The notes under the pieces: model-generated | The model's input: only the letters and a program-made list of their open reading frames with translations | Databases searched by the model: none | What the model was told of the DNA's origin: nothing | In this document: positions 1 through 8,323 of the stretch, in pieces | How positions within the stretch are numbered: position 1 is the first letter of the stretch | Layout of the letters: each line of letters starts with the position of its first letter | Assembly (NCBI GenBank): GCA_964510515.1 | Contig: CAZEAU010000024.1 | Coordinates: 1-34,266, forward strand | Direction: 5' to 3' | DNA length: 34,266 nucleotides | Origin: SURF-21 sp964510515 | GTDB lineage: Bacteria > Actinomycetota > Geothermincolia > Geothermincolales > RBG-13-55-18 | Translations under genes and position numbers: made by a program

Positions 1-95
1 TAACCTATCACCCGATGTCCCTTCTGGGGTCAACCCCGGATAGTGCCATTAGCGGCGTTCATCTCAGGTGTCCCTTCCGGGGTCAACCCAGGATA

Positions 96-182
96 GTGCC
101 ATTAGCGGCGTTCATCTCAGGGGTCGAGCCGATATGGGTAATGGTTGGAATTAGCCGTTGCCACCCCCGGGGTTTGCCCCGG
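96..182. repeat. 87-bp block repeated at 1715-1801
   Basis: This block, running from GTGCCATT to the GGGGTTTGCCCCGG palindrome, recurs at 1715-1801 with one visible mismatch (T versus C at 156). Both copies sit beside GTCCCTTC/GGGGTCAACCC units, so the two repeat clusters flanking the alpha/beta hydrolase gene share a longer ancestral segment. Confidence 0.85.
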
Positions 183-266
183 TTAACCTATCACCCGATG
201 TCCCTTCTGGGGTCAACCCCGGATAGTGCCATTAGCGGTGTCCCTTCCCAGGGTTGACCCCGGACA

Positions 267-370
267 AGCCGCCGACGCTCATCTTGCGTCCCTTCCTAGG
301 GTTGACCCCGGGTATGCCAGCCGCCGACGCTCATCTTGCGTCCCTTCCCAGGGTTGACCCCGGGTATGCC
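267..370. repeat. Two tandem 52-bp copies carrying the GGGTTGACCCC core
   Basis: Positions 267-318 and 319-370 are direct tandem copies of a 52-bp unit with a single visible difference (T versus C at unit position 31). Each contains GTCCCTTCC and AGGGTTGACCCCGGG. Local tandem duplication is one way this family grows. Confidence 0.85.
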
Positions 371-378
371 ACCGCGGC

Positions 379-1425
379 TTAAGGGCGCACGGCCCAGGCG
401 TCGAAGAACTTGCGCAGCACGCTCCGGTACCAGTCATTGTCGACGGTCTTGAAGGCGCAGTGGCCGCCCCTTTTCAGTATCCAGGTCTCGAAGTGGGGGT
501 TGTCCCCCTTGGCCCGCAGGTTTATCTCCGCCTGCTCCACCGGCACGATGGGGTCATCCTTGGCATGGATGTGCACGGTGGGTATGCGGATGCCGGCGGT
601 GTAGCTGCTGGGCGAGGCCTTGAGATAGGTCTCGTCCTCGTCCACGCCGTAAAACTCGCAGGCGGCCGTGAACATGCCGGTGAAGTCGCTTAAGTGGGAA
701 TAACCCTCCCAGCCGCGCAGCTTGAGGAGCAGGCATGCCTTGAAGACCGGGTACATGAGGAAAAAGGGCTGCCACGGCAGGGGGAACCTGGAGATATGGC
801 TGATCATGCCCCGCGCATCGCCGGTTCCGTTCCAGGCGAGAACCCCGCCGGTTATGTGTTCCCCGCCATCCATGCCCGCCGCGATCATGGAGGCCGCCGC
901 CCCCATGCTGTATCCGGAGACGCCCACCGTGGTCACCTGCGCGAAGGAGCCCAGGTAGCGGGCCGCCGCCACCACGTCCTCGCCCTCCTTCCATCCGCCG
1001 GTGACCATGACACCGCTCATGTAGCGGCTCTCGCCGAAGCCGCGCGTGTCCAGGGTGAGCACGTTGTAATCCCATGCCCGGAAGGCCTCCAGCGCCACGC
1101 TGCGGATATAGTCCTGGTTCTTGCTGCCGAAGACGCCGTGGCAGAAGATGAGCCCCGGCCTGGGCTTATCGTCGGGGTGCAGGGCAAGCATGCCCGCGAT
1201 GGGTGTCCCGTCCAGGGAGGGAAAAACGACGGAGCGGAACTCGCGCGGGTACGGGTACAGCTTGCAGACGGTCGCCTGCTGGGTATCGAGAAACATCGGG
1301 AGCACGTCCTTGGTGAAGCCTAAGGATGTGCTCGTCCGCCCTCCGAGCGGCATGGGCTTGAAGGGTATTTTCTTCAGCTCATCCATCACCTCAGCAAGCG
1401 ATTTTCCGTCAAACGTCCGTTTCAT
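379..1425 (-). CDS. Alpha/beta hydrolase (serine hydrolase)
   Basis: A 348-residue cytoplasmic hydrolase of the alpha/beta fold, in the broad group containing dienelactone hydrolase and peptidase S15-like esterases. The oxyanion-hole region HGVFG lies near residue 96. The nucleophile elbow is GYSMG with Ser173, the acid is Asp290/291 in DDPIVP, and the base is His322 in GGHCAF, so the triad is complete. There is no signal peptide. A longer in-frame start exists at 1467, but the ATG at 1425 is preceded by AGGGAGG at good spacing and begins the conserved part. It stands alone between two repeat clusters, so context does not suggest a substrate; esterase, lipase or amide hydrolase activity are all possible. 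Confidence 0.88.
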   Translation of the reverse strand: MKRTFDGKSLAEVMDELKKIPFKPMPLGGRTSTSLGFTKDVLPMFLDTQQATVCKLYPYPREFRSVVFPSLDGTPIAGMLALHPDDKPRPGLIFCHGVFGSKNQDYIRSVALEAFRAWDYNVLTLDTRGFGESRYMSGVMVTGGWKEGEDVVAAARYLGSFAQVTTVGVSGYSMGAAASMIAAGMDGGEHITGGVLAWNGTGDARGMISHISRFPLPWQPFFLMYPVFKACLLLKLRGWEGYSHLSDFTGMFTAACEFYGVDEDETYLKASPSSYTAGIRIPTVHIHAKDDPIVPVEQAEINLRAKGDNPHFETWILKRGGHCAFKTVDNDWYRSVLRKFFDAWAVRP

Positions 1426-1714
1426 GACGTACCTCCCTCTCAAGCTATGGGGTCTGCCTGTCAGCATCCATCATATACTCAGCGCTGGCCAGCATTCCAC
1501 AGGCGGTGAGGAATGTTATGGTCCCTTGAGGGGCGCGTGCGTATGCGCCAGAGCTCCCCTCGCGTTCACCGTATTTTTTGCCCCCTGGGATCTGCGACAA
1601 GCGTTTCGCAGGCGGAGACACACGAGCAATCGCATAATGTGCGCCGATGTCCCTTCTGGGGTCAACCCTGGGTTGTGCCATTACCGGTGTCCCTTCTGGG
1701 GTCAACCCTGGGTT

Positions 1715-1801
1715 GTGCCATTAGCGGCGTTCATCTCAGGGGTCGAGCCGATATGGGTAATGGTTGGAATTAGCCGCTGCCACCCCCGGGGTTTGCCCCG
1801 G
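1715..1801. repeat. Second copy of the 87-bp block
   Basis: Matches 96-182 with one visible mismatch. It is followed, as in the first copy, by ATCACCCGATGTCCCTT, so homology extends beyond the block with small changes. Confidence 0.85.
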
Positions 1802-2008
1802 GTACCCCATCACCCGATGTCCCTTGCGAGGGTTGACCCCAAGAGTGCCTGGATAGTGCCATTGCAACAGCTGCGTGTTTGTGGTTGCCCTTTTTCTGGC
1901 ACAGGCGAGGGTTGACCACGGCTATGCCGCCTGCTGTTGCTTATGTCCCTCCGAGGGTTGACCCCAAGAGTGCCGCCACGGCTGTTAGGAGGGGCCGCTA
2001 GAAGGGGA

Positions 2009-2139
2009 GGGGCCAGGTCTTGCTGTGTCCGATTTCCTTCAGCGGAACAAGCTCTATAAAGCCTGGTCATAGAGCTCGAAACTAGAAAGATACGGTAATT
2101 CTAGCGGAGCAAGCAAAGATCAAGACCTGACCCCATCTG
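2009..2139. mobile_element. REPIN-like non-autonomous element, copy 1
   Basis: Positions 2009-2134 begin with GGGGCCAGGTCTTG and end with CAAGACCTGACCCC, a 14-bp inverted pair with one mismatch. The element is 126 bp, exactly the length of the copy at 29371-29496, and the interior aligns without gaps: AGCGGA, GCCTGGTCA, AAACT and CAAGCAAAGA fall at the same offsets. ATCYG just outside the right end is also shared. This organisation fits a REPIN or MITE moved in trans by a REP-associated tyrosine transposase (inference; no transposase is in the window). Confidence 0.7.
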
Positions 2140-2260
2140 CTCCATGCAAGGCATGTGGCAATTGGCGCTGCCGTCTTGTTTACATTAAAGGAAAGCCTTG
2201 CAGGTTGCCGATGGTGATAGCGCCTGCTCGAGCCGTCTAAAGGATGTGGGGAGATAGAAG

Positions 2261-3517
2261 ATGAAACGCTCTGTGGTCCTGTTAGCCATATCTCTTGTCG
2301 TTGCTATAGCCATTGGAGCGGGTGCCGGTTTCATTTGGCACACATATCGCAATAACTCTGGCGGCTCATCCTCAGGCGAAATGGGCCCCGAAACCGACGA
2401 TATGATGACGCTTAATCTGTACTTCATCCGGTCAGAGGAAGGGCAGTCCTACCTGGAGATGCTGCAAAGAGAAGTGCAAAGCAGCGAACTGCCGCCACGG
2501 CAGGCAATTATTGAGCTGATTCGAGGCCCGCAAGGAGAAGGAGGGCTAAAGCCGGTGCTGCCGCCCTCGGTACAAGTCTTAGACATTCGCATAGAAGGCG
2601 GGGTTTGCGTCCTCGACTTGAGCAAGGAGGCAATCACCTGCGCCAACCAGATTGGCCCTAGCGCTACTACTGAAGAGATCGTACTTGGAGCTATTGCAAA
2701 TACGCTCACCGAATTTGAAGACATACAGCAGGTACGGCTGTTGATAGAAGGAGCTCAGTCGGGCCTGATAGATGGCCAGCAGATAGAGAGCTTCTGGGGT
2801 CACATCAAACTGCCCGCTCTGTTAAGCAGAGACGCCAGCATTATTGGGAGAAGGCCTATCCAGCCACCCAAATGGAGCAGCATTGACCGCATCAACCTGG
2901 CCGAAGCCTGGGGTTGGCAAGAGATCATCCGCGGTAACCAGTCTTCGCCTCGGCTTGCATTCACTTTTGATGGGGGAGCATCTAACTCTGCTGCAGCATC
3001 CATTCTGGATACCTTGGCGGATATGAGAGTAAGCTCTACCTTTTTCCTCACCGGTGAATTCATTGAAAAATATCCTGACACTGTGAGCAGGATATTGAAA
3101 GAAGGGCATGAGGCAGGTAACCATACGTATAATCACCCTGACTTTGTTAGAACCAATGAGAGTCTGAGTGACCAGATAGCAAGAACCGAGACAGCCTTCG
3201 CAGGATTTAGCGGCCTATCGCTCAAACCTTACTTTCGCTTCCCTTATGGTAGCCGCAATGCGGCACTATTGAATGAATTGAATGCTCTGGGCTATCTGAG
3301 CGTTTTCTGGACTGTAGATAGCTTGGGCTGGCAGAACGGAATGTCAGCCGAATCCGTATATAACAGGGTCATGAACGGAGCGGGTCCGGGTGTCATAGTC
3401 TTGATGCACCTCGACCCCCTTGCTGACGCACAAGCTTTGCCCGGCTTAATCCGAGATCTACGGTCAAGGGGTTATGAGATAGTCTCTCTGACCGAATTGC
3501 TTTCCCCCGGCCCATAA
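2261..3517 (+). CDS. GerMN domain / polysaccharide deacetylase fusion, membrane-anchored
   Basis: A 418-residue envelope protein. Residues 5-26 form a hydrophobic anchor or uncleaved signal. About 50-185 match the GerMN (sporulation/germination) domain, with the LNLYF start and the VCVLDLS strand. About 230-415 form a NodB-type polysaccharide deacetylase domain: TFDGG with Asp237, the metal motif HTYNH with His288 and His292, RFPYG at 326-330, and a terminal LMH with His383. The usual second aspartate of TFDDG is Gly here, as in the TFDAG subgroup. The likely role is deacetylation of peptidoglycan or another wall glycan outside the membrane. The ATG is preceded by GTGGGGAG. By eye its base composition is less GC-rich than most neighbours. 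It converges on the kinase gene at 3570. Confidence 0.88.
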   Translation: MKRSVVLLAISLVVAIAIGAGAGFIWHTYRNNSGGSSSGEMGPETDDMMTLNLYFIRSEEGQSYLEMLQREVQSSELPPRQAIIELIRGPQGEGGLKPVLPPSVQVLDIRIEGGVCVLDLSKEAITCANQIGPSATTEEIVLGAIANTLTEFEDIQQVRLLIEGAQSGLIDGQQIESFWGHIKLPALLSRDASIIGRRPIQPPKWSSIDRINLAEAWGWQEIIRGNQSSPRLAFTFDGGASNSAAASILDTLADMRVSSTFFLTGEFIEKYPDTVSRILKEGHEAGNHTYNHPDFVRTNESLSDQIARTETAFAGFSGLSLKPYFRFPYGSRNAALLNELNALGYLSVFWTVDSLGWQNGMSAESVYNRVMNGAGPGVIVLMHLDPLADAQALPGLIRDLRSRGYEIVSLTELLSPGP

Positions 3518-3569
3518 CGCATTGCGGTCCTTTTAAAGCCAGCGGCCACAACCTCCGCATGTAAGGGCT

Positions 3570-5282
3570 TCACTTATATATGTCCACCACAACACACATG
3601 GACGACATCCTGTCTGCGGACTCTGTGCTCATAACCGGCTGGAGTGCGAAGGGTCTCTTCCCAGATAATACTATTATAAAAGCCGCTTTCCCGCTGCCCC
3701 CGTGCACTCCCTGGATAGCCCTCACTATAGGATCATTTACCGGCTCGCTCTGCCCGGCGAAGGGAGTATCGTCTGCCGCATTGATGTTATCTATAGTCAC
3801 CTTGATCCCGCCTTCTGAAGAAGACCATCCTGCCGTAGCCACTGGGCAATTTGACGTCGGAGATCCGTTATAATTCCTGATCTCGAAGACTACCCTGTAG
3901 AATCCCGCAGCATCGTGCGGCGCATGACGCACATCTTTTATGCGCATGCTTCCGGAGGCGCCTCCGATAGTCTGAATGTCCACCAAGCCAGAAGGACCTT
4001 TATCAGACCCCCTACCCGCACCACCGCTCCCAGATTTGACCACGTCCACCCAAACGGTAGAGCCCCTCTCCACCTTCTGTCCTGCAGCGGGGGTCTGGGC
4101 AATAACCTCCCCGGGCGAATATCTGTCTGATGTCACCACGCTACGCTGAATCTCAAGGCCCAGTTTATCTGCCTGGGACTTGGCTCTTTCCCAGGATATC
4201 CCTTCAAGGTCAGGCATGGTGACCCTTGAGAAGGAGAGTAACAACACCATGGTCACAATGCCTCCCGCTACAAACAGAACAGCGGCAGCGATGATAGCCG
4301 CGAGTACCGGGGCAGAAAGACGCCTGCGGGCTATAGTAAGGGATTCCAGGGGGGGCGGCTGTACATCCCCGGGGGCGCGCAGTACCGTTGCTTCTTGCAC
4401 TGCGGCGGGGGCGGCATCGGGAGTGGCAGAAGGCAAAAGTATGGTGGGGGAAGCAGCAGGGACGGCGGAGCAGGAGTGGGAGCGCAGGTCATTCGCAAGC
4501 TCTGCTGCCTCCTGGTAGCGGGCTGCCGGATCTTTGGCGCATGCCCGCTCCACCACTCCTATTATCCATGCAGGCAGATCTGGGCGGACTGAGGCCAGGG
4601 GTGGAAGGGTCTCATGCACTACTTTATACATCACAGAGGTTATTGAGTCGGCCGCGAAGGCCTTGACTCCTGCCAAGAGCTCATAGAGGACCACCCCCGA
4701 ACTGAATATATCAGTGCGGCTGTCAACTCTATCCCCCCTTACTTGCTCGGGACTCATATAGCTGGGAGTGCCTATTACTGCGCCAACCTGGGTCATTGTA
4801 GACGAGCCCATCACCCGGGCGATGCCGAAGTCGGTGACCTTGACCGTCCCGTCTGGCAACAGGAAGATATTCTCCGGCTTGATATCCCTGTGTACCACCC
4901 CCCGAGAGTGGGAGTATGCCAGTGCATCGGTCACTTGGCTGATGATATCGGCGGCTCGCTCGGGAGACTGCGGATCCCCTGAGATGACTTGGTCCAGCGT
5001 AATCCCTTCAAGATATTCCATGGAGATGAGCTGCTGGTCTCCGATCTCGCTGATGTCGTAGATGATTACGATATTGCGATGAGAGAGCCTGGCTGCAGCT
5101 TGGGCCTCCCGATAAAAGCGCTCCGTTGCTTCGTGCTTCTCCCTTTCCGATAGGTTGGGGTTAAGGGTTAGATATTTCAGGGCTACCTGTCGCTTCAAGA
5201 TGTTGTCGTCCGCAAGCCACACCTCTCCCATGGCACCACGGCCGATGCAAACAATGGTTTTGTATCTATCTTGTGAGCTCAT
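3570..5282 (-). CDS. PASTA Ser/Thr protein kinase with AMIN-like sensor domain
   Basis: A 570-residue PknB-type membrane kinase. The kinase domain (about 7-268) has the loop GRGAMG, Lys36 in VALKYL, HRDIKPEN at 131-138, DFG at 151-153 and an activation loop rich in Ser/Thr (SSTMTQ). A disordered linker (about 270-322) carries PTILL and ATVLR motifs. One membrane helix lies at about 325-350, one PASTA domain at about 353-416, then a Gly/Ser linker. About 445-570 resemble the actinobacterial AMIN-like domain (IKDVRH...YRVVFEI). The start at 5282 matches the other kinases in the window. Upstream in-frame ATGs (5342, 5318) are disfavoured because a TATAAT box at 5345-5350 would put transcription start near 5338. 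It is divergent from nothing and stands as its own unit. Composition is less GC-rich than the other kinases. Confidence 0.93.
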   Translation of the reverse strand: MSSQDRYKTIVCIGRGAMGEVWLADDNILKRQVALKYLTLNPNLSEREKHEATERFYREAQAAARLSHRNIVIIYDISEIGDQQLISMEYLEGITLDQVISGDPQSPERAADIISQVTDALAYSHSRGVVHRDIKPENIFLLPDGTVKVTDFGIARVMGSSTMTQVGAVIGTPSYMSPEQVRGDRVDSRTDIFSSGVVLYELLAGVKAFAADSITSVMYKVVHETLPPLASVRPDLPAWIIGVVERACAKDPAARYQEAAELANDLRSHSCSAVPAASPTILLPSATPDAAPAAVQEATVLRAPGDVQPPPLESLTIARRRLSAPVLAAIIAAAVLFVAGGIVTMVLLLSFSRVTMPDLEGISWERAKSQADKLGLEIQRSVVTSDRYSPGEVIAQTPAAGQKVERGSTVWVDVVKSGSGGAGRGSDKGPSGLVDIQTIGGASGSMRIKDVRHAPHDAAGFYRVVFEIRNYNGSPTSNCPVATAGWSSSEGGIKVTIDNINAADDTPFAGQSEPVNDPIVRAIQGVHGGSGKAAFIIVLSGKRPFALQPVMSTESADRMSSMCVVVDIYK

Positions 5283-5344
5283 CAAGAGTTCACCACCATA
5301 AGCTGTCCCCGTATCCATGAAGCGCTTGTTGCCAAAGTACATCC

Positions 5345-5350
5345 ATTATA
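5345..5350 (-). promoter_or_regulatory. -10 box (TATAAT) for the AMIN-sensor kinase
   Basis: A perfect TATAAT on the minus strand about 60 bases upstream of the chosen ATG at 5282. No good -35 is visible at 17-base spacing. Its position argues against the longest possible start of the kinase. Confidence 0.5.
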
Positions 5351-5432
5351 GTCCACTGGATATTTTATCTATTGATTTATTATGTAATCATATAAACAGC
5401 CCCCTTCATCAACATCCTACCAGCACACATAA

Positions 5433-6602
5433 TCACAGGCCTTCGAGGCAGGTCATTATCCCCTCCACGATTCCCTCGGCGATGGCCTGGCGGTTGGAGT
5501 CCGCGAACGACTGGTTGTTCTCTATGGTAAAGGTCGGCACCCTGCTCCAGACGTCGTAACTGAAGATGGGCCCGTAATTGCCGGTGCCGGTAGCGCCACG
5601 GTTCTCAACAATAGTCCCTCCATCTCCTGTCCCGTATTTCTCCCGCATGAACGAGACCATGGCGGCGTGGAAGACCTTGGCCAGCCTCTCGCTCTCCTGC
5701 TGGACCAGGGGATCGATGTACGCCCTCCTGCCGGAATCCGAATTAGCCTTCCACCCCAGTTCGCCCGCCCCGGGGTAGAAGGTGCTGGGCAGGGATATTC
5801 CCGGGTCGGTGTGTATGTGCAGTATCAACGTCGCGCCGGCCTCGTTGGCGATGACCGCCCTCTGCTTCAGGTCGGCGGGGTCGTATACGCTCTGCTTGGT
5901 CATCACCACCCTCACGCCCCTCGCCTCCAGCGCGTCCCTGGCCTTGAGGGCGATGTCGAAGACTATCTGTATCTCGGGCTCGTTGGCCCAGTCCTGGGTG
6001 TTAAGGCCGGTCTCTTCATCGATATTGTAAGGCGTGTTCGCGTGCCCGGGGTCAAGGCAGACGACCGCACCCCCGTGCCTGGCTGCCCCTTTCTTGGCGA
6101 CTGCCAGGGCCACAGTGCTCCCGACCCGGGCCTCCTCTCCCACCGCGGGCTCCTGCCTGGCGACGATACCGTCGGCGTAAGCCGCGTTATACTCGTAGTT
6201 CACGGAGGCGGATATGCCCAGCCTTTCCAGCTCCGCCCTTGCATCCGCCTCGGTCATTCCGACCAGGTCGGGCATGGTAACCCTGCTCCCTTGCCCTCCC
6301 CCGCTGACGACAACGTTTATATTGCCGCTTTCGCCCAGGGCCGTCCCAGGTTCGGGGTACTGGGAGATGATGGTGCCCTCGGATTCCTGGCCGTACCGCA
6401 CCTCCGCCACCTCCAGGGTGAAGCCCTCGCTCTCCGCTCTAGTCCTGCCGTCCTCGAGGCTGAGCCCGACGAGGTCGGGGGCTTCCCTGGCGGAAGGGCC
6501 GCACGCGATGAAGCCGAGTGCAAAGGCAAGGAGAAAGCCCAATACCAGTACAGCCGGGAACCAGTGACGGGTCATCTTCTTGCTTTCAGAATGCATCATC
6601 AT
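5433..6602 (-). CDS. PASTA-domain N-acetylmuramoyl-L-alanine amidase, probable lipoprotein
   Basis: A 389-residue extracytoplasmic amidase that would cleave the lactyl-amide bond between MurNAc and the stem peptide. Residues 11-34 are a signal peptide ending GFIAC; Cys34 is a plausible lipobox cysteine although Phe at -3 is unusual. Two PASTA repeats (about 41-100 and 107-170) should bind peptidoglycan. The Amidase_3 domain (about 178-389) has the zinc ligands His187 in DPGH, Glu208/Glu210 in NEPE, His264 in HIHTD and the catalytic Glu361 in TIEN. The first ATG (6602) follows TTAGGTGA; two further ATGs follow at once and cannot be separated. PASTA domains here and in the adjacent kinases suggest they recognise the same wall ligand. 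Confidence 0.9.
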   Translation of the reverse strand: MMMHSESKKMTRHWFPAVLVLGFLLAFALGFIACGPSAREAPDLVGLSLEDGRTRAESEGFTLEVAEVRYGQESEGTIISQYPEPGTALGESGNINVVVSGGGQGSRVTMPDLVGMTEADARAELERLGISASVNYEYNAAYADGIVARQEPAVGEEARVGSTVALAVAKKGAARHGGAVVCLDPGHANTPYNIDEETGLNTQDWANEPEIQIVFDIALKARDALEARGVRVVMTKQSVYDPADLKQRAVIANEAGATLILHIHTDPGISLPSTFYPGAGELGWKANSDSGRRAYIDPLVQQESERLAKVFHAAMVSFMREKYGTGDGGTIVENRGATGTGNYGPIFSYDVWSRVPTFTIENNQSFADSNRQAIAEGIVEGIMTCLEGL

Positions 6603-6699
6603 GATTCACCTAACCCGTTCAACCGTACAAAGTGATCAGGCATATCTTTCTAGTTTATACAATATGATCGTCATCAGTATGCTGGATGACCTCGCCGCA

Positions 6700-6762
6700 G
6701 GTGAGGCGTGCCCGGCCCATGGCCCCCCGCCCGATCTCGTTCAATGTGCGGTAGTGGCGCAT
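6700..6762 (-). pseudogene. 5' remnant of a PASTA-type Ser/Thr kinase gene
   Basis: From an ATG at 6762 (GGAAG a few bases upstream) the minus strand reads MRHYRTLNEIGRGAMG, which matches the first residues of the two kinases downstream (RYALTREIGRGAMG), including the glycine-rich ATP loop. Nucleotide similarity to the kinase at 10011 is obvious over about 45 bases. After GAMG the reading frame continues into unrelated sequence, so only the first 15-17 codons survive. It is most simply a decapitated kinase copy. Confidence 0.65.
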
Positions 6763-6881
6763 GCGAGCTTCCAATATCAATCCCCCCTCGCGCATAAACC
6801 ACATAATGGCAGCTTTTACAACCAATTATGGGCGATATCAGAATGCGCAGCCCGTCCGTAAAGTTCTCGCCATATTATTCC

Positions 6882-6910
6882 TTGAGTGTTGAATACCGGA
6901 GGCATATAAT
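6882..6910 (+). promoter_or_regulatory. Promoter of the PP2C phosphatase gene
   Basis: TTGAGT at 6882-6887 and a perfect TATAAT at 6905-6910 are separated by 17 bases, a near-consensus primary sigma-factor promoter. Predicted start is about 6917, followed by AAAGGA (6931-6936) and the GTG at 6944. Confidence 0.75.
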
Positions 6911-6943
6911 ACAGTAAACCAGAGGGCATCAAAGGAATCGCTT

Positions 6944-8323
6944 GTGGGAAACGATACGTCTCAATATGCAAGGTTGGGCTATGGGCTGAGGAGCGCCGCG
7001 GGGGCGAGAGCCCTGAACGAAGACAGCGCTTTCATCAAGGAATACACGGGAAGGGCGAGGCAGCAGCGCTACCTCTGCATGGGGGCTGTCGCCGACGGCA
7101 TGGGAGGGCATCAGGCCGGAGAGGTGGCCAGCTCTACCGCGGTGCAATCGCTCTTCGAGGAGTTCAACGCCCAGAAAATCTCTTATGACAGGGATCCGGA
7201 GATGGACACCAGGCAACTACTCTACCAGCTCTTCTCCCTCGTCAATACCACCGTTTACGACATCGCAAAACGCGATAACAAACTGAAAGGAATGGGGACG
7301 ACCCTCACCGCCTTTCTGGCCGAGGCCGGTAGGGCGTACGTGGCACACGTGGGAGATTCCCGCGCCTATCTCATCCGCAGCGGCTCAATAAGCCAGATGA
7401 CGGAGGACCACACCCTGGTCCAGGACATGGTGCGGGGCAAGATCATAACCCGCAAGCAGGCGGAAGCCAGGTCCGACCGCAACGTGATCACCCGTGCCAT
7501 AGGCGTGGACCCAACCGTCGAGGTGGACGTCATCTCCTTTCCCATTCATACCGGGGACATCCTCTTTTTGTGCTCCGACGGCCTTTACGACGTGGTCGGA
7601 AACCACGAGATACTCATCGCCCTGGCCAAGTCCGATAACCTGCAGGCCGCGTGCCAGGAACTGGTTCAGCATGCCCTGGACCATGGAGCCTCGGACAACG
7701 TCAGCGCGGTGGCGTGGGCGGTACCTGATTTAGGCGAGATGCAGCGGCAGGCAGCGGTGGCGAGACCGGACAGGACCACGACCGGCACCGTAGTGCTCCC
7801 ACCGGAGAGAGCTTACAACAAAGGCATGCAAAGGCCCCTGGTCGTGGAAAAGAAGGCAGACAAATGGGTCCTCGCCGCTGTCTTCACCGTCGTCATCATC
7901 GCCGGCTTCGTCCTCGGCTGGCTCATCGCCGGATGGGTAAAAGGTAACGGTGAAGAAGGCAGCAAGCAGCCTGATGCCGAATCAGAGATGCACGGTGAAG
8001 GGACAGGCGCGAAGCCTGATCTGGTTACGAGCCTGCGCGAGGATACGGATATACTGATCATGAACGCCCAGGGTTCCCAAGGCCAGGCAGCTGTGGCAAA
8101 ACAAAAGCTCGAGAACTTGGGCTATAAAATGGTAAGAGTCGGTGATGCGGAAAATACGAGGGAAACGACTATCTTTTTCGAATCACTCGATAATGACAAA
8201 GTGAATGTACTGATCGATGATCTTGGCATGGTGCCTCCCACCAAAAAGATTGATCCCGAGCTTGTCAGGAGCTGGGGGGTTGATATCATCGTTGTTCTTG
8301 CTGCCGGTTGGGACCGCCATTAG
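6944..8323 (+). CDS. Membrane PP2C-type Ser/Thr phosphatase with external LytR_C domain
   Basis: A 459-residue phosphatase expected to reverse the kinases in this window. The PP2C catalytic domain (about 10-260) shows RALNED at 22-27, DGMGGH at 51-56, GTT at 118-120, GDSR at 137-140, SDGLYD at 211-216 and DN at 251-252, the usual metal-binding set. A linker with TGTVVLPP (Thr282) precedes one membrane helix at about 307-332. Outside, residues about 366-458 resemble a LytR_C domain (ILIMNAQGSQG...LENLGYKM...VGDAENTRETTI), which in other proteins is attached to wall-polymer transferases. The GTG start follows AAAGGA. The gene converges on the kinase at 8320 with stop codons overlapping by four bases. 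Confidence 0.92.
   Translation: MGNDTSQYARLGYGLRSAAGARALNEDSAFIKEYTGRARQQRYLCMGAVADGMGGHQAGEVASSTAVQSLFEEFNAQKISYDRDPEMDTRQLLYQLFSLVNTTVYDIAKRDNKLKGMGTTLTAFLAEAGRAYVAHVGDSRAYLIRSGSISQMTEDHTLVQDMVRGKIITRKQAEARSDRNVITRAIGVDPTVEVDVISFPIHTGDILFLCSDGLYDVVGNHEILIALAKSDNLQAACQELVQHALDHGASDNVSAVAWAVPDLGEMQRQAAVARPDRTTTGTVVLPPERAYNKGMQRPLVVEKKADKWVLAAVFTVVIIAGFVLGWLIAGWVKGNGEEGSKQPDAESEMHGEGTGAKPDLVTSLREDTDILIMNAQGSQGQAAVAKQKLENLGYKMVRVGDAENTRETTIFFESLDNDKVNVLIDDLGMVPPTKKIDPELVRSWGVDIIVVLAAGWDRH

Larger units (their letters stand above)
1..378. repeat. Intergenic cluster of palindromic GGGGTYRACCCC units
   Basis: No gene is seen here. The stretch holds about six copies of a short unit: GTCCCTTC, then a near-palindromic core GGGGTCAACCCC (or GGGTTGACCCC), then usually GTGCCATT. 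Cores lie near 24-37, 77-88, 207-220, 250-261, 296-310 and 348-362. Related variants GGGGTCGAGCC (near 120) and GGGGTTTGCCCC (near 170) are interspersed. The last copy ends 8 bases from the stop codon of the minus-strand hydrolase gene, so it would lie in that mRNA's 3' end. Spacing is irregular, so this is not a CRISPR array. Confidence 0.85.
1426..2260. other. Intergenic region with repeats and a REPIN-like element
   Basis: No convincing gene. 1426-1640 is unique sequence that must hold the promoter of the minus-strand hydrolase; I see no clear -35/-10 pair. 1655-1970 carries GGGGTCAACCC-type units (near 1659, 1698, 1830, 1907 and 1953) and the second copy of the 87-bp block. 2009-2139 is the REPIN-like element. 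2140-2260 is the leader of the deacetylase gene, ending in GTGGGGAG as ribosome binding site. Confidence 0.7.
6603..6943. other. Divergent intergenic region with kinase remnant and promoter
   Basis: This 341-base gap lies between the divergently transcribed amidase and phosphatase genes. It contains a minus-strand remnant of a kinase start (6700-6762) and a strong plus-strand promoter (6882-6910). The amidase promoter should lie in 6610-6690, but I cannot assign it with confidence. Confidence 0.6.

Noticed and set aside
1..378. CRISPR array
   Set aside because: The repeats vary in sequence, spacing and orientation, contain no uniform spacers, and no cas gene is near.
2009..2139. Integron attC site
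   Set aside because: It is palindromic and of suitable length, but lacks the AAC/GTT core sites and no integrase or cassette structure is present.
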